A DNA stretch of 64,000 bases from Brevundimonas lutea (lineage in GTDB: Bacteria; Pseudomonadota; Alphaproteobacteria; Caulobacterales; Caulobacteraceae). Both the position numbers and the translations under genes were made by a program. Shown piece by piece: positions 45,035-53,315 of this stretch. A model generated the notes under the pieces. It searched no databases and was not told the origin of the DNA. It saw only the letters and a program-made list of their open reading frames with translations. The DNA lies in assembly GCF_003704105.1 (NCBI RefSeq), contig NZ_QUOQ01000006.1:169729-233728 (forward strand), read 5' to 3'. Each line of letters starts with the position of its first letter. Position 1 is the stretch's first letter.

Positions 45035-46905
45035 CCGACGCCGTCCTGCACCACGCCCGGATCGCCCTGGTCGGCAATCCGAATTCCGGCAAGACCGCCC
45101 TGTTCAACGCCCTGACCGGGGCCCGGCAAAAGGTCGCCAACTACGCCGGTGTCACCGTCGAGCGGAAGGAGGGCATGATCCGGGGGGCCTCGGGCCGGAC
45201 GATGTCTGTGGTCGACCTGCCGGGCACCTATTCCCTGCGCGCCCGCAGCCCGGACGAGGAAGTGACCCGCGACGTGGTGCTGGGCCGCTTCGCCGGCGAG
45301 GCCTCGCCCGACGTGATGGTGGCCGTGGCCGACGCCACCAATCTGAGGCTGGTGCTGCGCCTGATCCTGGAGCTCAAGGCCGTCGGCCGGCCGATGGTGC
45401 TGGCCCTCAACATGTACGACATCGCCGAGCGTCAGGGACTGCGCATCGACATCGAGGGCCTGCGCGCCGAACTCGGCGTGCCGATCGTCACCACCGTGGC
45501 GACGAGAAAGCGCGGCCTGGATGACCTGGTCGCCGCCGTCGAGGCCGAACTGGCCGCCCAGCCCGCCAGCCTGCCCTCGGCCTGGACCTCGCCCGACGCC
45601 GAGGGTATCCGCGCCGCCCACCGCGAGGCCGGCCGGATCATGCGCGCCCATGTGCGGCCGCCCGAGCATCCGGACACCCTGACCGGCCGGATCGATTCCG
45701 TGCTGCTGCACCCCGTATTCGGCCTGGCCATCCTGCTGGGCATTCTCTTCGTCATGTTCCAGGCGGTGTTCGCCTGGGCGGCACCCCTGATGGACGGGAT
45801 CGAGGCGTTGATGGCGGGACTGGGCGGCCTGGTCGCCGCGGCCCTGCCCGACAATCTGCTGCGCAGCCTGATCATCGACGGCCTGATCTCAGGCGTCGGC
45901 AGCGTGCTGGTCTTCCTGCCCCAGATCCTGATCCTGTTCCTGTTCATCATCCTGCTGGAGGACTTCGGCTACATGGCCCGGGCCGCCTTTCTGATGGATC
46001 GGATCATGGGCGGGGCGGGGCTGCACGGCCGCGCCTTCATCCCGCTCTTGTCCAGCTTCGCCTGCGCCATCCCCGGAATCATGTCGACGCGGGTGATCGA
46101 CAACAAACGCGACCGGATGGCCACCATCCTGGTGGCGCCGCTGATGACCTGTTCCGCGCGCATTCCGGTCTACACCCTGATCATCGGGGCCTTCATTCCG
46201 CAGCAGACGGTGGGCGGCGTCTTCAATCTGCAGGGGCTGGTGATGTTCGGCCTCTACGCCGCCGGCATCGTCAGCGCCCTGGGCGTGTCGTTCCTGATCC
46301 GGCGGGTGTTCTGGCGCGGCCGGGTCGAGCCCTTCATGATGCAGCTGCCGGCCTATAAGGCGCCCGACATCAAGAACGTGGCCTTGAACCTGTGGCAGCG
46401 GGCGATGATTTTCATCAATCGAGCCGGCCGGATCATCCTACCGCTGATGGTGCTGATCTGGGTCTTGTCGACCTTCCCTTACCCGCCGGAAGGCGCGACG
46501 GGCCCGGCCATCGATTATTCCTTCGCCGGCATGATCGGCCACGCCATCCAGCCGCTGCTGGCGCCCATCGGGTTCAATTGGCAGATGTCGATCGCCCTGG
46601 TGCCCGGCATGGCGGCGCGCGAAGTGGCGGTCGCGGCGCTCGGCACCGTCTACGCCGTCGGCGACGCCGAGAGCGCGACGGGGGTCCTGGCTTCGACCCT
46701 GGCGGCGCAATGGTCGCTGGCCTCGGGCCTGGCCTTCCTGGCCTGGTACGTCTTCGCGCCCCAGTGCGCCCCGACCCTGGGCGTGGTCAAGCGCGAGACC
46801 AACAGCTGGAAATGGCCGATCATCATGTTCGTCTACATGGTCGCCCTGGCCTATCTGGCGGCCTTCGTCGTCTATCAGGGCGCCCGCGCGATCGGTTGGG
46901 GCTAG
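45031..46905 (+). CDS. feoB: Ferrous iron transport protein B
   Basis: The 624-residue protein starts at GTG and pairs a cytoplasmic G domain with a membrane permease of Gate repeats for Fe(II) uptake. G1 is GNPNSGKT, G3 is DLPGTYSL, and G4 is ALNMYD (a Met-Tyr-Asp variant of NKxD). Membrane segments follow from residue 230 on, with the Cys-containing SFACAIPG and APLMTCSARIPVYTL typical of FeoB. No feoC is adjacent. Its stop is 4 bases into the ATP-grasp gene on the opposite strand. Function is secure. Confidence 0.97.
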   Translation: MTDAVLHHARIALVGNPNSGKTALFNALTGARQKVANYAGVTVERKEGMIRGASGRTMSVVDLPGTYSLRARSPDEEVTRDVVLGRFAGEASPDVMVAVADATNLRLVLRLILELKAVGRPMVLALNMYDIAERQGLRIDIEGLRAELGVPIVTTVATRKRGLDDLVAAVEAELAAQPASLPSAWTSPDAEGIRAAHREAGRIMRAHVRPPEHPDTLTGRIDSVLLHPVFGLAILLGILFVMFQAVFAWAAPLMDGIEALMAGLGGLVAAALPDNLLRSLIIDGLISGVGSVLVFLPQILILFLFIILLEDFGYMARAAFLMDRIMGGAGLHGRAFIPLLSSFACAIPGIMSTRVIDNKRDRMATILVAPLMTCSARIPVYTLIIGAFIPQQTVGGVFNLQGLVMFGLYAAGIVSALGVSFLIRRVFWRGRVEPFMMQLPAYKAPDIKNVALNLWQRAMIFINRAGRIILPLMVLIWVLSTFPYPPEGATGPAIDYSFAGMIGHAIQPLLAPIGFNWQMSIALVPGMAAREVAVAALGTVYAVGDAESATGVLASTLAAQWSLASGLAFLAWYVFAPQCAPTLGVVKRETNSWKWPIIMFVYMVALAYLAAFVVYQGARAIGWG

Positions 46906-47756
46906 CGGACGCCGACCGAGCGCTTGGCCGGCGGCTCGCTGGCCACGTCCGGGATGGGCAGGCCCATGGCCAGGTTCGTCGCGCGCCACCGCTCCCCTAA
47001 GGCGCGATCAAGCTCGGGTAAAAGGCGAAACATGCGTCCGTAGTAGGGACCACCAGGAACGGTCGTGAGCTCGCCGAGAAGGACGCGCTCTCCGTCCGAG
47101 TACAGATCCACGCCGAGGAAGTTGACCCCGACATGGGTGGCGATGCGCTCCGCCGTCGCGATCAGCTGGACACCGTTTGGCGGGGGGGTGCTGTCGCCTC
47201 GCGTCGCTGTGTCGCCCACGAGCACGTCACTGTCTCCCAGCGGGGCCAGGTCGCCGTCGAAAAAGGCCAGGCTTGCGGGCCGTGTATTGCGGTCGACACG
47301 CAGAAGAAAGGCGGCCCGACCGCCGATCACATAGACCTTATAGTCATGCGGAATCCCCGCATTGGCTCCGGTCACCCAGGCTTCGATCAGGAAGCGGTTG
47401 CCGGCGCTCGGGCTCTCGTCGATCAGTTCGCGCAGTTTGCGTACGATGGTGTCGGGCCTCAGCCAGACATCGTGCATGGCGTCGTGGCATTGACCCTTGG
47501 CGTTGCGCCCAACGATCAGGCGGACACCCTTCTTCGAGGCGTAGCGGGTGGGCTTGATGACGAATGGCGTCGGCCGATCGAAGTCGATGTCCTCAGGCTC
47601 ATCGTAAATAGCGAGAACCTGGGCTGTCTCCACGCCGCAAGCCAAGGCGATCGCCTTGGCGTCCAGCTTGTCGAACCTCAGACGTTCCGGCGACCGGCGA
47701 CTGAACCGCGCGTGCAGGAAATCCGTGAAATCGCGGGCCTCGCGCAGCGTGGTCAT
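46902..47756 (-). CDS. TupA-like ATP-grasp protein
   Basis: The 284-residue protein resembles TupA-like ATP-grasp ligases (teichuronopeptide-type family). Visible are FVIKPTRYASKKGVRLIVG (nucleotide-binding Lys), HDYKVYVIGGRAAFLLRVDRNT, and the metal-binding FLGVDLYSDGERVLLGELTTVPGG. Such proteins form amide bonds between carboxylates and amines, often on surface polymers. The ATG at 47756 overlaps the TRIC gene stop as ATGA; a longer open frame upstream is not coding. It ends convergent with feoB. Substrate and pathway are unknown. Confidence 0.82.
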   Translation of the reverse strand: MTTLREARDFTDFLHARFSRRSPERLRFDKLDAKAIALACGVETAQVLAIYDEPEDIDFDRPTPFVIKPTRYASKKGVRLIVGRNAKGQCHDAMHDVWLRPDTIVRKLRELIDESPSAGNRFLIEAWVTGANAGIPHDYKVYVIGGRAAFLLRVDRNTRPASLAFFDGDLAPLGDSDVLVGDTATRGDSTPPPNGVQLIATAERIATHVGVNFLGVDLYSDGERVLLGELTTVPGGPYYGRMFRLLPELDRALGERWRATNLAMGLPIPDVASEPPAKRSVGVR

Positions 47757-48400
47757 GATCGTCCGCCCCCGGCGAAAGCCGGAAGGCTCCAGCCCTTGAT
47801 CAGGGCCCCAGCCCTGACCGCGAACCCGATCGCGGAGGCGACGAAGGCTGCCGGCCAGGGATCGACCCCCAGGCTGCGCATCGCCACGAACAGGGTGGCC
47901 GCCAGGATCGCCGCCGAGATATTGATCTCGCGCCTCAGCAGGATTGACGGTTGCCCGGCCAGCAGGTCGCGGATGACGCCGCCGAAACTGGCGGTCAGCG
48001 TCCCCATGACGATAGCGATCAGCGGTGCCGCCCCATAGGCCATCGCCTTGGACGCACCCAGCACGCCGTAGGCCACCAGTCCGATCGCATCGAGCCACAG
48101 CAGCGCCCGGAATCGCCAGTCGCCGACCTTGATCAGCCACACGGCGACGGCGGCCAGCAGACAGACCGCCATGTAGCGCCAGTCCGCGACCCAGAAGACC
48201 GGCGCGCCGATAAGAAGGTCTCTCAGGGTGCCGCCGCCCACGCCGGTGATGGCGGCGAAGAAGGCGAAGGTGACAACATCCTGTTTCAGCCGCGCGGCGG
48301 CCAGGGCGCCGGTGGCGGCGAACACCGCCACGCCCGCGAAGTCCAGCACGCCCAGCACGGTGCGCGGCTCGGTCAGTTCGATGGCCAGTCCCGGATTCAT
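47753..48400 (-). CDS. TRIC-family cation channel-like membrane protein (YicG/UPF0126)
   Basis: The 215-residue protein carries two TRIC/UPF0126 repeats of about three transmembrane helices each. It has the paired motifs FFAAITGVGGGTLRDLLIGAPVFWV and TLTASFGGVIRDLLAGQPSI, the GGGxxRD signature of the family. Bacterial TRIC proteins are trimeric cation channels; others in the family are linked to glycine import. The ATG at 48400 is chosen because it overlaps the AlkA stop as ATGA. It is the middle gene of a three-gene operon. Confidence 0.88.
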   Translation of the reverse strand: MNPGLAIELTEPRTVLGVLDFAGVAVFAATGALAAARLKQDVVTFAFFAAITGVGGGTLRDLLIGAPVFWVADWRYMAVCLLAAVAVWLIKVGDWRFRALLWLDAIGLVAYGVLGASKAMAYGAAPLIAIVMGTLTASFGGVIRDLLAGQPSILLRREINISAAILAATLFVAMRSLGVDPWPAAFVASAIGFAVRAGALIKGWSLPAFAGGGRS

Positions 48401-49056
48401 GCCGCCGCCTCCAGCCGGACCTCGCCGCGCCTGACCGCGCCATACCACGCCCACAGCAGATGCGCCGCCACGCTTCGATGCGGCGCCCAGACCTCGGCGC
48501 GGGCATAGGCGTCCTTTTCGCGCGGGCGAAGCTCAAGCCCGTCGGCCCAGCGCATCGCCTCCTGCAGGGCCACGTCGCCGCCGGGGAACACGTCGGTCCG
48601 CCCCTCGCAGAACATCAAATAGGTTTCGGCCGTCCACCGGCCCACGCCCTTTACCGCCATCAGGGCGGCCGTGGCTGCGGCGTCGTTCATCCGCGCCAGA
48701 TGCGCCTGGTCGATCCGCCCCTCCAGATGGGCGCGGGCGATCTCGTGGCCATAGCGCGCCTTCTGGCCGGACAGACCAAATCCGCGAAGGGTCTCGACGT
48801 CGGTGGCCATCACGCGTTCGGGCGTCATCTCGCCGAGCCCGTCGACCACGCGGCGCCAGATGGCGGCGGCGGACGCCACCGAGACCTGCTGCTCGATGAT
48901 CATCCGCAGCAGCCCCTCGAAGCCGCCAGGTCGCAGGCGCCAAGCGAAGATCGGCGTCACCGCCTCGACCCGCGCAAGCGCCGGATCATTCACGGCCAGC
49001 GCGCGTCGCGCGGCGGCGATATCGATGGCGCTGGAGGAGGCGGGGCGCGCGATCAT
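48397..49056 (-). CDS. DNA-3-methyladenine glycosylase II (AlkA-type)
   Basis: This 219-residue base-excision repair glycosylase has a helix-hairpin-helix GPD motif (VKGVGRWTAETYLMFCEGRTDVFPGGDVALQ, split around the catalytic Asp in GGDVAL). An N-terminal HhH half is also present (LLRMIIEQQVSVASAAAIWRRV). It removes alkylated purines. It lacks the N-terminal AlkA beta domain of E. coli, which is normal for the short form. The ATG at 49056 was chosen; upstream in-frame codons lack homology. It leads the operon with the TRIC and ATP-grasp genes. Confidence 0.9.
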   Translation of the reverse strand: MIARPASSSAIDIAAARRALAVNDPALARVEAVTPIFAWRLRPGGFEGLLRMIIEQQVSVASAAAIWRRVVDGLGEMTPERVMATDVETLRGFGLSGQKARYGHEIARAHLEGRIDQAHLARMNDAAATAALMAVKGVGRWTAETYLMFCEGRTDVFPGGDVALQEAMRWADGLELRPREKDAYARAEVWAPHRSVAAHLLWAWYGAVRRGEVRLEAAA

Positions 49057-49244
49057 GTGCCCTTCATCGCTCGCCCGCGCCGATGGCGAAAGGGCATAGC
49101 CAAAGAGTCTCCGTGACAGCGGCCGAATTCCGCCGGAAGTTGCCTGCGAACGATCCGGGCGGCGCTGCGTTTGCATGGGATCGGATCGCCGAGAGCCTCC
49201 TTTCCCGCAATGGGATTGGCGCCTTGGGCGAAGGCTGAGGTGCG

Positions 49245-50480
49245 ATGTTTGAACGTGGGAAGGATCTGCTGAAACTGTTCGCCCGGGCGCGCGCTGGAGA
49301 GGACCGCGCCTGGATCGAGCTGATCGACGCCCGCCTGCTGGAGCGCGAGGCCCGCGGTCGGGCCATCGACGGCCGCACCGACAATCGCCGGCCTTCGGAG
49401 CGGGCTCTCGCCGTCGCCGCCCTGTGGCGCGAACACGGTCGCCGCACCGGAGCGCGTCTCAGCGCTGAACGCGCCCGCGAGGCCTTGAAGCCGGCCCAGA
49501 CCAGCAATTCCCGCCGCATCCGCGCCCACGCCGCCGTCGAGGCCGCGCGCCTGGTCTATCAGGAGGTCGCCTTGCGTGGCGGTTCGGCTCGAGCCGCGGA
49601 ATTGACCGCAGCGCTCGAGGCCGCCGAAACCGTGGCGCCAGGCGATCTGGCACTGACAGCCCTGGCCCTGCGGGCCCAGACATTGGCCGCCGCTGACCCC
49701 GAACTGCCGGCCCTGATCGACGCCATGAGCGCCCTGGTACAGCCGCTCCGCGACGCCGGCTTGCATGAGGACGCCACGGAATTGCTGCTCGACCAGGCGG
49801 CGACGGCCTTGGGGGCCGGGCTTCGTCTCGCCGATCCGCGCTTGCTGAACCGGGCCGGGCAGGAGCTGCGCGCTCTGGTCCAGGACAGTCATCCCGACCA
49901 CCGACCGGTCACGCGGGCCCGGGCCCTGCTGCTTTGCGGGGTCGGCATGGCCACTCTGGCCCGGCTGGCGCGAGACGACACCTCGGCCCGCGCCGCCGAG
50001 GAGATGTTCAACGCCGCCGCGGGCCAGTTCACCCCCGACCACAGCCCGCTGGACTGGGCGGCAATCGAACTGGCGCGGCCCGGGCCGGCTTCGGGGCCCG
50101 GCCGACTGGCGGTGCTGACCCAGGCGGAAGCGCTCACCGCCGGAGAGGGACTGGTGCTCGGCGCTGTGGCGCGTGAACGTCGTCTCGCGGTGGCGACCGA
50201 GATGGCCGCGTCCGACGCGGGGCGTCTTCTGCGCCTCGAGGGCCTGGCCCGCCGACGCCTCATCGCCGACCAGTCCACCGATGCGCCGCTGGATTGGGCG
50301 GCGGACCAGATCGGCCTCGCGCGGCTATCGATCCGCACCGCGCGCCTGGCCGGGAAAAAGCCTGCGGCCGCCCTGGGTCTGGCCTTGGCCGAAGCCTCGA
50401 TGGTGGCGCGCGAGGAGGGGGCGCCGGTCCTGGCCGAGCGCGCCGAGGCCCTGTTGGACGAGGCCTTCGTCACCGCCTGA
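49245..50480 (+). CDS. Uncharacterised helical repeat-like protein
   Basis: I do not recognise this 411-residue protein. It has no signal peptide or transmembrane segment and is almost entirely Ala/Leu/Arg-rich helix, suggesting a TPR-like or HEAT-like solenoid. Repeated Ala-Leu-Glu/Asp helices are visible, such as ARAAELTAALEAAE and EDATELLLDQAATALGAG. The start MFERGKDLLKLFARARAGED is charged and likely disordered. Codon use matches its neighbours, so it is a real gene, 109 bases upstream of alaS on the same strand. Function cannot be assigned. Confidence 0.72.
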   Translation: MFERGKDLLKLFARARAGEDRAWIELIDARLLEREARGRAIDGRTDNRRPSERALAVAALWREHGRRTGARLSAERAREALKPAQTSNSRRIRAHAAVEAARLVYQEVALRGGSARAAELTAALEAAETVAPGDLALTALALRAQTLAAADPELPALIDAMSALVQPLRDAGLHEDATELLLDQAATALGAGLRLADPRLLNRAGQELRALVQDSHPDHRPVTRARALLLCGVGMATLARLARDDTSARAAEEMFNAAAGQFTPDHSPLDWAAIELARPGPASGPGRLAVLTQAEALTAGEGLVLGAVARERRLAVATEMAASDAGRLLRLEGLARRRLIADQSTDAPLDWAADQIGLARLSIRTARLAGKKPAAALGLALAEASMVAREEGAPVLAERAEALLDEAFVTA

Positions 50481-50589
50481 CCGGCGTCCGCGATCACGGC
50501 GGGGTGATGCAATCGCCGCCGATCCCCTATATGTCGCGGTTCCTCCTCGCTTTCCGTCCGAAAGCCGTCCTCCAGCCCGCGCGTGCGTC

Positions 50590-53235
50590 ATGGCCAGCCT
50601 GAAACAGATCCGTTCGACCTTCCTTGATTATTTCGCGGCCGATGGCCACGCCAAAGTCCATTCAGCTCCGCTGGTGCCCCAGAACGATCCCACCCTGATG
50701 TTCGTCAACGCGGGCATGGTGCCGTTCAAGGACTATTTCACCGGCGCGGCGACCCCGCCCTATCCGCGTGCGACCTCCAGCCAGAAATGCGTTCGGGCCG
50801 GCGGCAAGCACAACGACCTCGACAACGTCGGCTACACCGCGCGCCACCTGACGTTCTTTGAGATGCTGGGCAATTTCTCGTTCGGCGACTATTTCAAGGA
50901 CCACGCCATCGAGAGCGCGTGGACGCTGGTGACGCGGGACTTCGGCCTGGACCCCAAGCGTCTGCTGGTCACCGTCTATATCGACGACGATGAAGCCGCC
51001 GCGATCTGGAAGAAGGTCACGGGCTTTTCCGACGACAAGATCATCCGCATCGCCGGCGCCGACAACTTCTGGGCCATGGGCGACAGCGGCCCCTGCGGGC
51101 CGTGCACCGAGATCTTCTGGGACTACGGCGACCACGTGCCCGGCGGCCCGCCGGGATCGCCGGACGAGGACGGCGACCGGTTCGTGGAGATCTGGAACAA
51201 CGTCTTCATGCAGTTCGAGAAGGAGAACGACGAGATCGTCCGTTCCCTGCCCAAGCCCTCGGTCGACACCGGCATGGGGCTGGAGCGCATGACCTCGGTG
51301 CTCCAGGGCAAGAATTCGGTGTTCGACACCGACCTGTTCCAGACCCTGATCGCGGCGTCCGAAGACGCCACCTCGACCCGCGCCGAGGGCGCGCAGGCCG
51401 CCAGCCACCGCGTCATCGCCGATCACCTGCGGTCGTCCTGCTTCCTGATCGCCGACGGTGTCACCCCGTCTAACGAAGGACGCGGCTATGTGCTGCGCCG
51501 GATCATGCGCCGCGCCATGCGTCATGCGCACCTGCTGGGCGCCCAGGATCCGCTGATGCACCGGCTGGTCCCGACCCTGGTCGACGAGATGGGCGAGGCC
51601 TTCCCCGAGCTGAAGCGCGCCCAGGCCTCTGTCGAGGACACGTTGAAGCAAGAAGAAATCCGTTTCCGCACCACGCTGGGCCGCGGCATGGGCCTGCTGG
51701 AAGACGCGACGCGGGATCTGCCCGCCGGCGGGACGATCCCCGGCCAGACGGCCTTCTCCCTGTACGACACCTATGGCTTTCCGCTGGACCTGACCCAGGA
51801 CGAGGCGCGCCGTCGCGGCTTCACCGTCGACACCGCCGCCTTCGACGCGGCGATGGACGAGCAGAAACAGCGCGGCAAGGCCAACTGGAAGGGCTCGGGC
51901 CAGACCGCCTCGACGGGCGAATGGCTGGCGCTGAAGGACCGGCTCGGGCCGACCGTCTTCACCGGCTATGACGCCGTGGACGGGTCGGGCGAGGTGCTGG
52001 CCATTTTGAAGGACGGGCAGGCGGCGGACGCGGTCGAGGCCGGCGAGATCGCCGAGGTGCTGTTCAACCAGACGCCCTTCTATGGCGAAGGCGGCGGCCA
52101 GGCCGGCGACAGGGGCGAGATCGAATGGGCGGGCGGCGAGGGCCGCGTGCTGGACGTGCAGAAACCGGCCGGCGACCTCTACGCCCACACCATTGAAGTG
52201 ACTTCGGGCCGACTGGCCATCGGGACTCGCGCCCAGCTGCGCGTGACGCCCGACGCCCGCCTGACCACGCGCGCCAACCATTCGGCCGCTCATCTGGTGC
52301 ACGCCGCGCTCAAAAATGTGCTGGGTCCGCACGTGGCTCAGAAGGGCCAGCTTGTGGACGCCGAGCGCATGCGGTTCGACTTCAGCCACAACGCCCCGGT
52401 GACCGAGGATGAGCTGGCGCGGATCGAGGCCGAGGTAAACGCCGTGATCCGTCAGAACCTGCCGGCACAGGCCAGGCTGATGGCGCCTGACGACGCCATC
52501 GCGGCCGGCGCGGTGGCCCTGTTCGGCGAGAAGTACGGCGACGAGGTTCGCGTGCTGACGCTGGGCAAGGCGCTGACCGGCGAGGGTGACTATTCCGTCG
52601 AGCTGTGCGGCGGCACCCATGTCGCCCGCACCGGTGACATCGGCCTGTTCAAGATCGTTTCGGAGACGGGCATCGCGTCGGGCGTGCGGCGGGTCGAGGC
52701 CCTCACCGGCGAGGCGGCCCGGCTGTACCTCGACGGCCAGGCCCGGATCGCCCGAAGCCTGGCGCAGGGCTTCAAGGTGCAGCCGGCCGACGTGCCGGCT
52801 CGGGTCGAGGCGCTGTCGGGTTCGGTCAAGGCGCTGGAGAAACAGGTCGCCGAACTCAAGAAGCAGCTCGCCCTGGGCGGTGGCTCGGGCGCGGACGCCG
52901 CCCCGGAAGAGATCAACGGCGTCAAACTGATCGCGCGGGTTCTCGAGGGAGTCGACGGCAAGGGCCTGCGCGGCGTCGCCGAGGACTTCCGCAAACAGGT
53001 CGGCTCCGGCGTCGTGGCTCTGATCGGGGTCACCGAGGGCAAGGCGGCGGTCACCGTCGCCGCCACCTCCGATATGGCCGGGAAGGTCAACGCGGCCGAT
53101 CTGGCGCGCGCAGCGGTGTTGGCGATGGGCGGGCAGGGCGCCGGCGGCAAGCCGGATTTCGCCCAAGGCGGCGCCCCCGACGGGTCGAAGGCCGAGGCCG
53201 GACTTCAAGCGGTTCGGAACGTCTTGGCCGGCTAA
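50590..53235 (+). CDS. alaS: Alanyl-tRNA synthetase
   Basis: The enzyme charges tRNA-Ala. The protein has 881 residues (bacterial norm 875-880). The N-terminal class II core (about 1-260) includes MFVNAGMVPFKDYF and TSSQKCVRAGGKHNDLDNVG. The editing domain (about 550-720) has the zinc and deacylation residues HSAAHLVHAALK and CGGTHVARTG. A C-terminal coiled coil precedes the C-Ala domain. The ATG at 50590 matches the conserved MASLKQIRSTFLDYF start; the longer open frame upstream is not coding. It is followed by a strong hairpin at 53261-53291. Confidence 0.98.
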   Translation: MASLKQIRSTFLDYFAADGHAKVHSAPLVPQNDPTLMFVNAGMVPFKDYFTGAATPPYPRATSSQKCVRAGGKHNDLDNVGYTARHLTFFEMLGNFSFGDYFKDHAIESAWTLVTRDFGLDPKRLLVTVYIDDDEAAAIWKKVTGFSDDKIIRIAGADNFWAMGDSGPCGPCTEIFWDYGDHVPGGPPGSPDEDGDRFVEIWNNVFMQFEKENDEIVRSLPKPSVDTGMGLERMTSVLQGKNSVFDTDLFQTLIAASEDATSTRAEGAQAASHRVIADHLRSSCFLIADGVTPSNEGRGYVLRRIMRRAMRHAHLLGAQDPLMHRLVPTLVDEMGEAFPELKRAQASVEDTLKQEEIRFRTTLGRGMGLLEDATRDLPAGGTIPGQTAFSLYDTYGFPLDLTQDEARRRGFTVDTAAFDAAMDEQKQRGKANWKGSGQTASTGEWLALKDRLGPTVFTGYDAVDGSGEVLAILKDGQAADAVEAGEIAEVLFNQTPFYGEGGGQAGDRGEIEWAGGEGRVLDVQKPAGDLYAHTIEVTSGRLAIGTRAQLRVTPDARLTTRANHSAAHLVHAALKNVLGPHVAQKGQLVDAERMRFDFSHNAPVTEDELARIEAEVNAVIRQNLPAQARLMAPDDAIAAGAVALFGEKYGDEVRVLTLGKALTGEGDYSVELCGGTHVARTGDIGLFKIVSETGIASGVRRVEALTGEAARLYLDGQARIARSLAQGFKVQPADVPARVEALSGSVKALEKQVAELKKQLALGGGSGADAAPEEINGVKLIARVLEGVDGKGLRGVAEDFRKQVGSGVVALIGVTEGKAAVTVAATSDMAGKVNAADLARAAVLAMGGQGAGGKPDFAQGGAPDGSKAEAGLQAVRNVLAG

Positions 53236-53260
53236 GGGTCAGAGGCTTCGCCACAAAGAA

Positions 53261-53291
53261 ACGCCCGCCGCGATCGGATCGCGGCGGGCGT
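53261..53291. terminator. Bidirectional-looking hairpin terminator after alaS
   Basis: ACGCCCGCCGCGA and TCGCGGCGGGCGT form a perfect 13-bp stem with a 5-base loop between the convergent ends of alaS and kpsD. On the plus side a short TTT follows three bases on; on the minus side a broken T-run (TTTCTTT) follows. It probably terminates both directions. Confidence 0.75.
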
Positions 53292-53315
53292 CATCGTTTG
53301 AGGTCGTCCTGACGG

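Noticed and set aside
46902..48536. A 544-codon open frame that extends the ATP-grasp gene upstream
   Set aside because: The extra 260 codons run through the TRIC and AlkA genes in another frame; homology begins at the ATG at 47756, which overlaps the TRIC stop.
50662..53208. An 848-codon open frame on the minus strand opposite alaS
   Set aside because: It is the third-position mirror of alaS; there is no domain or plausible start, and alaS is certain.
53261..53291. Hairpin after alaS as an integron or phage attachment site
   Set aside because: It is a simple perfect stem between convergent gene ends with short T-runs, best explained as a terminator; no integrase or cassette is nearby.
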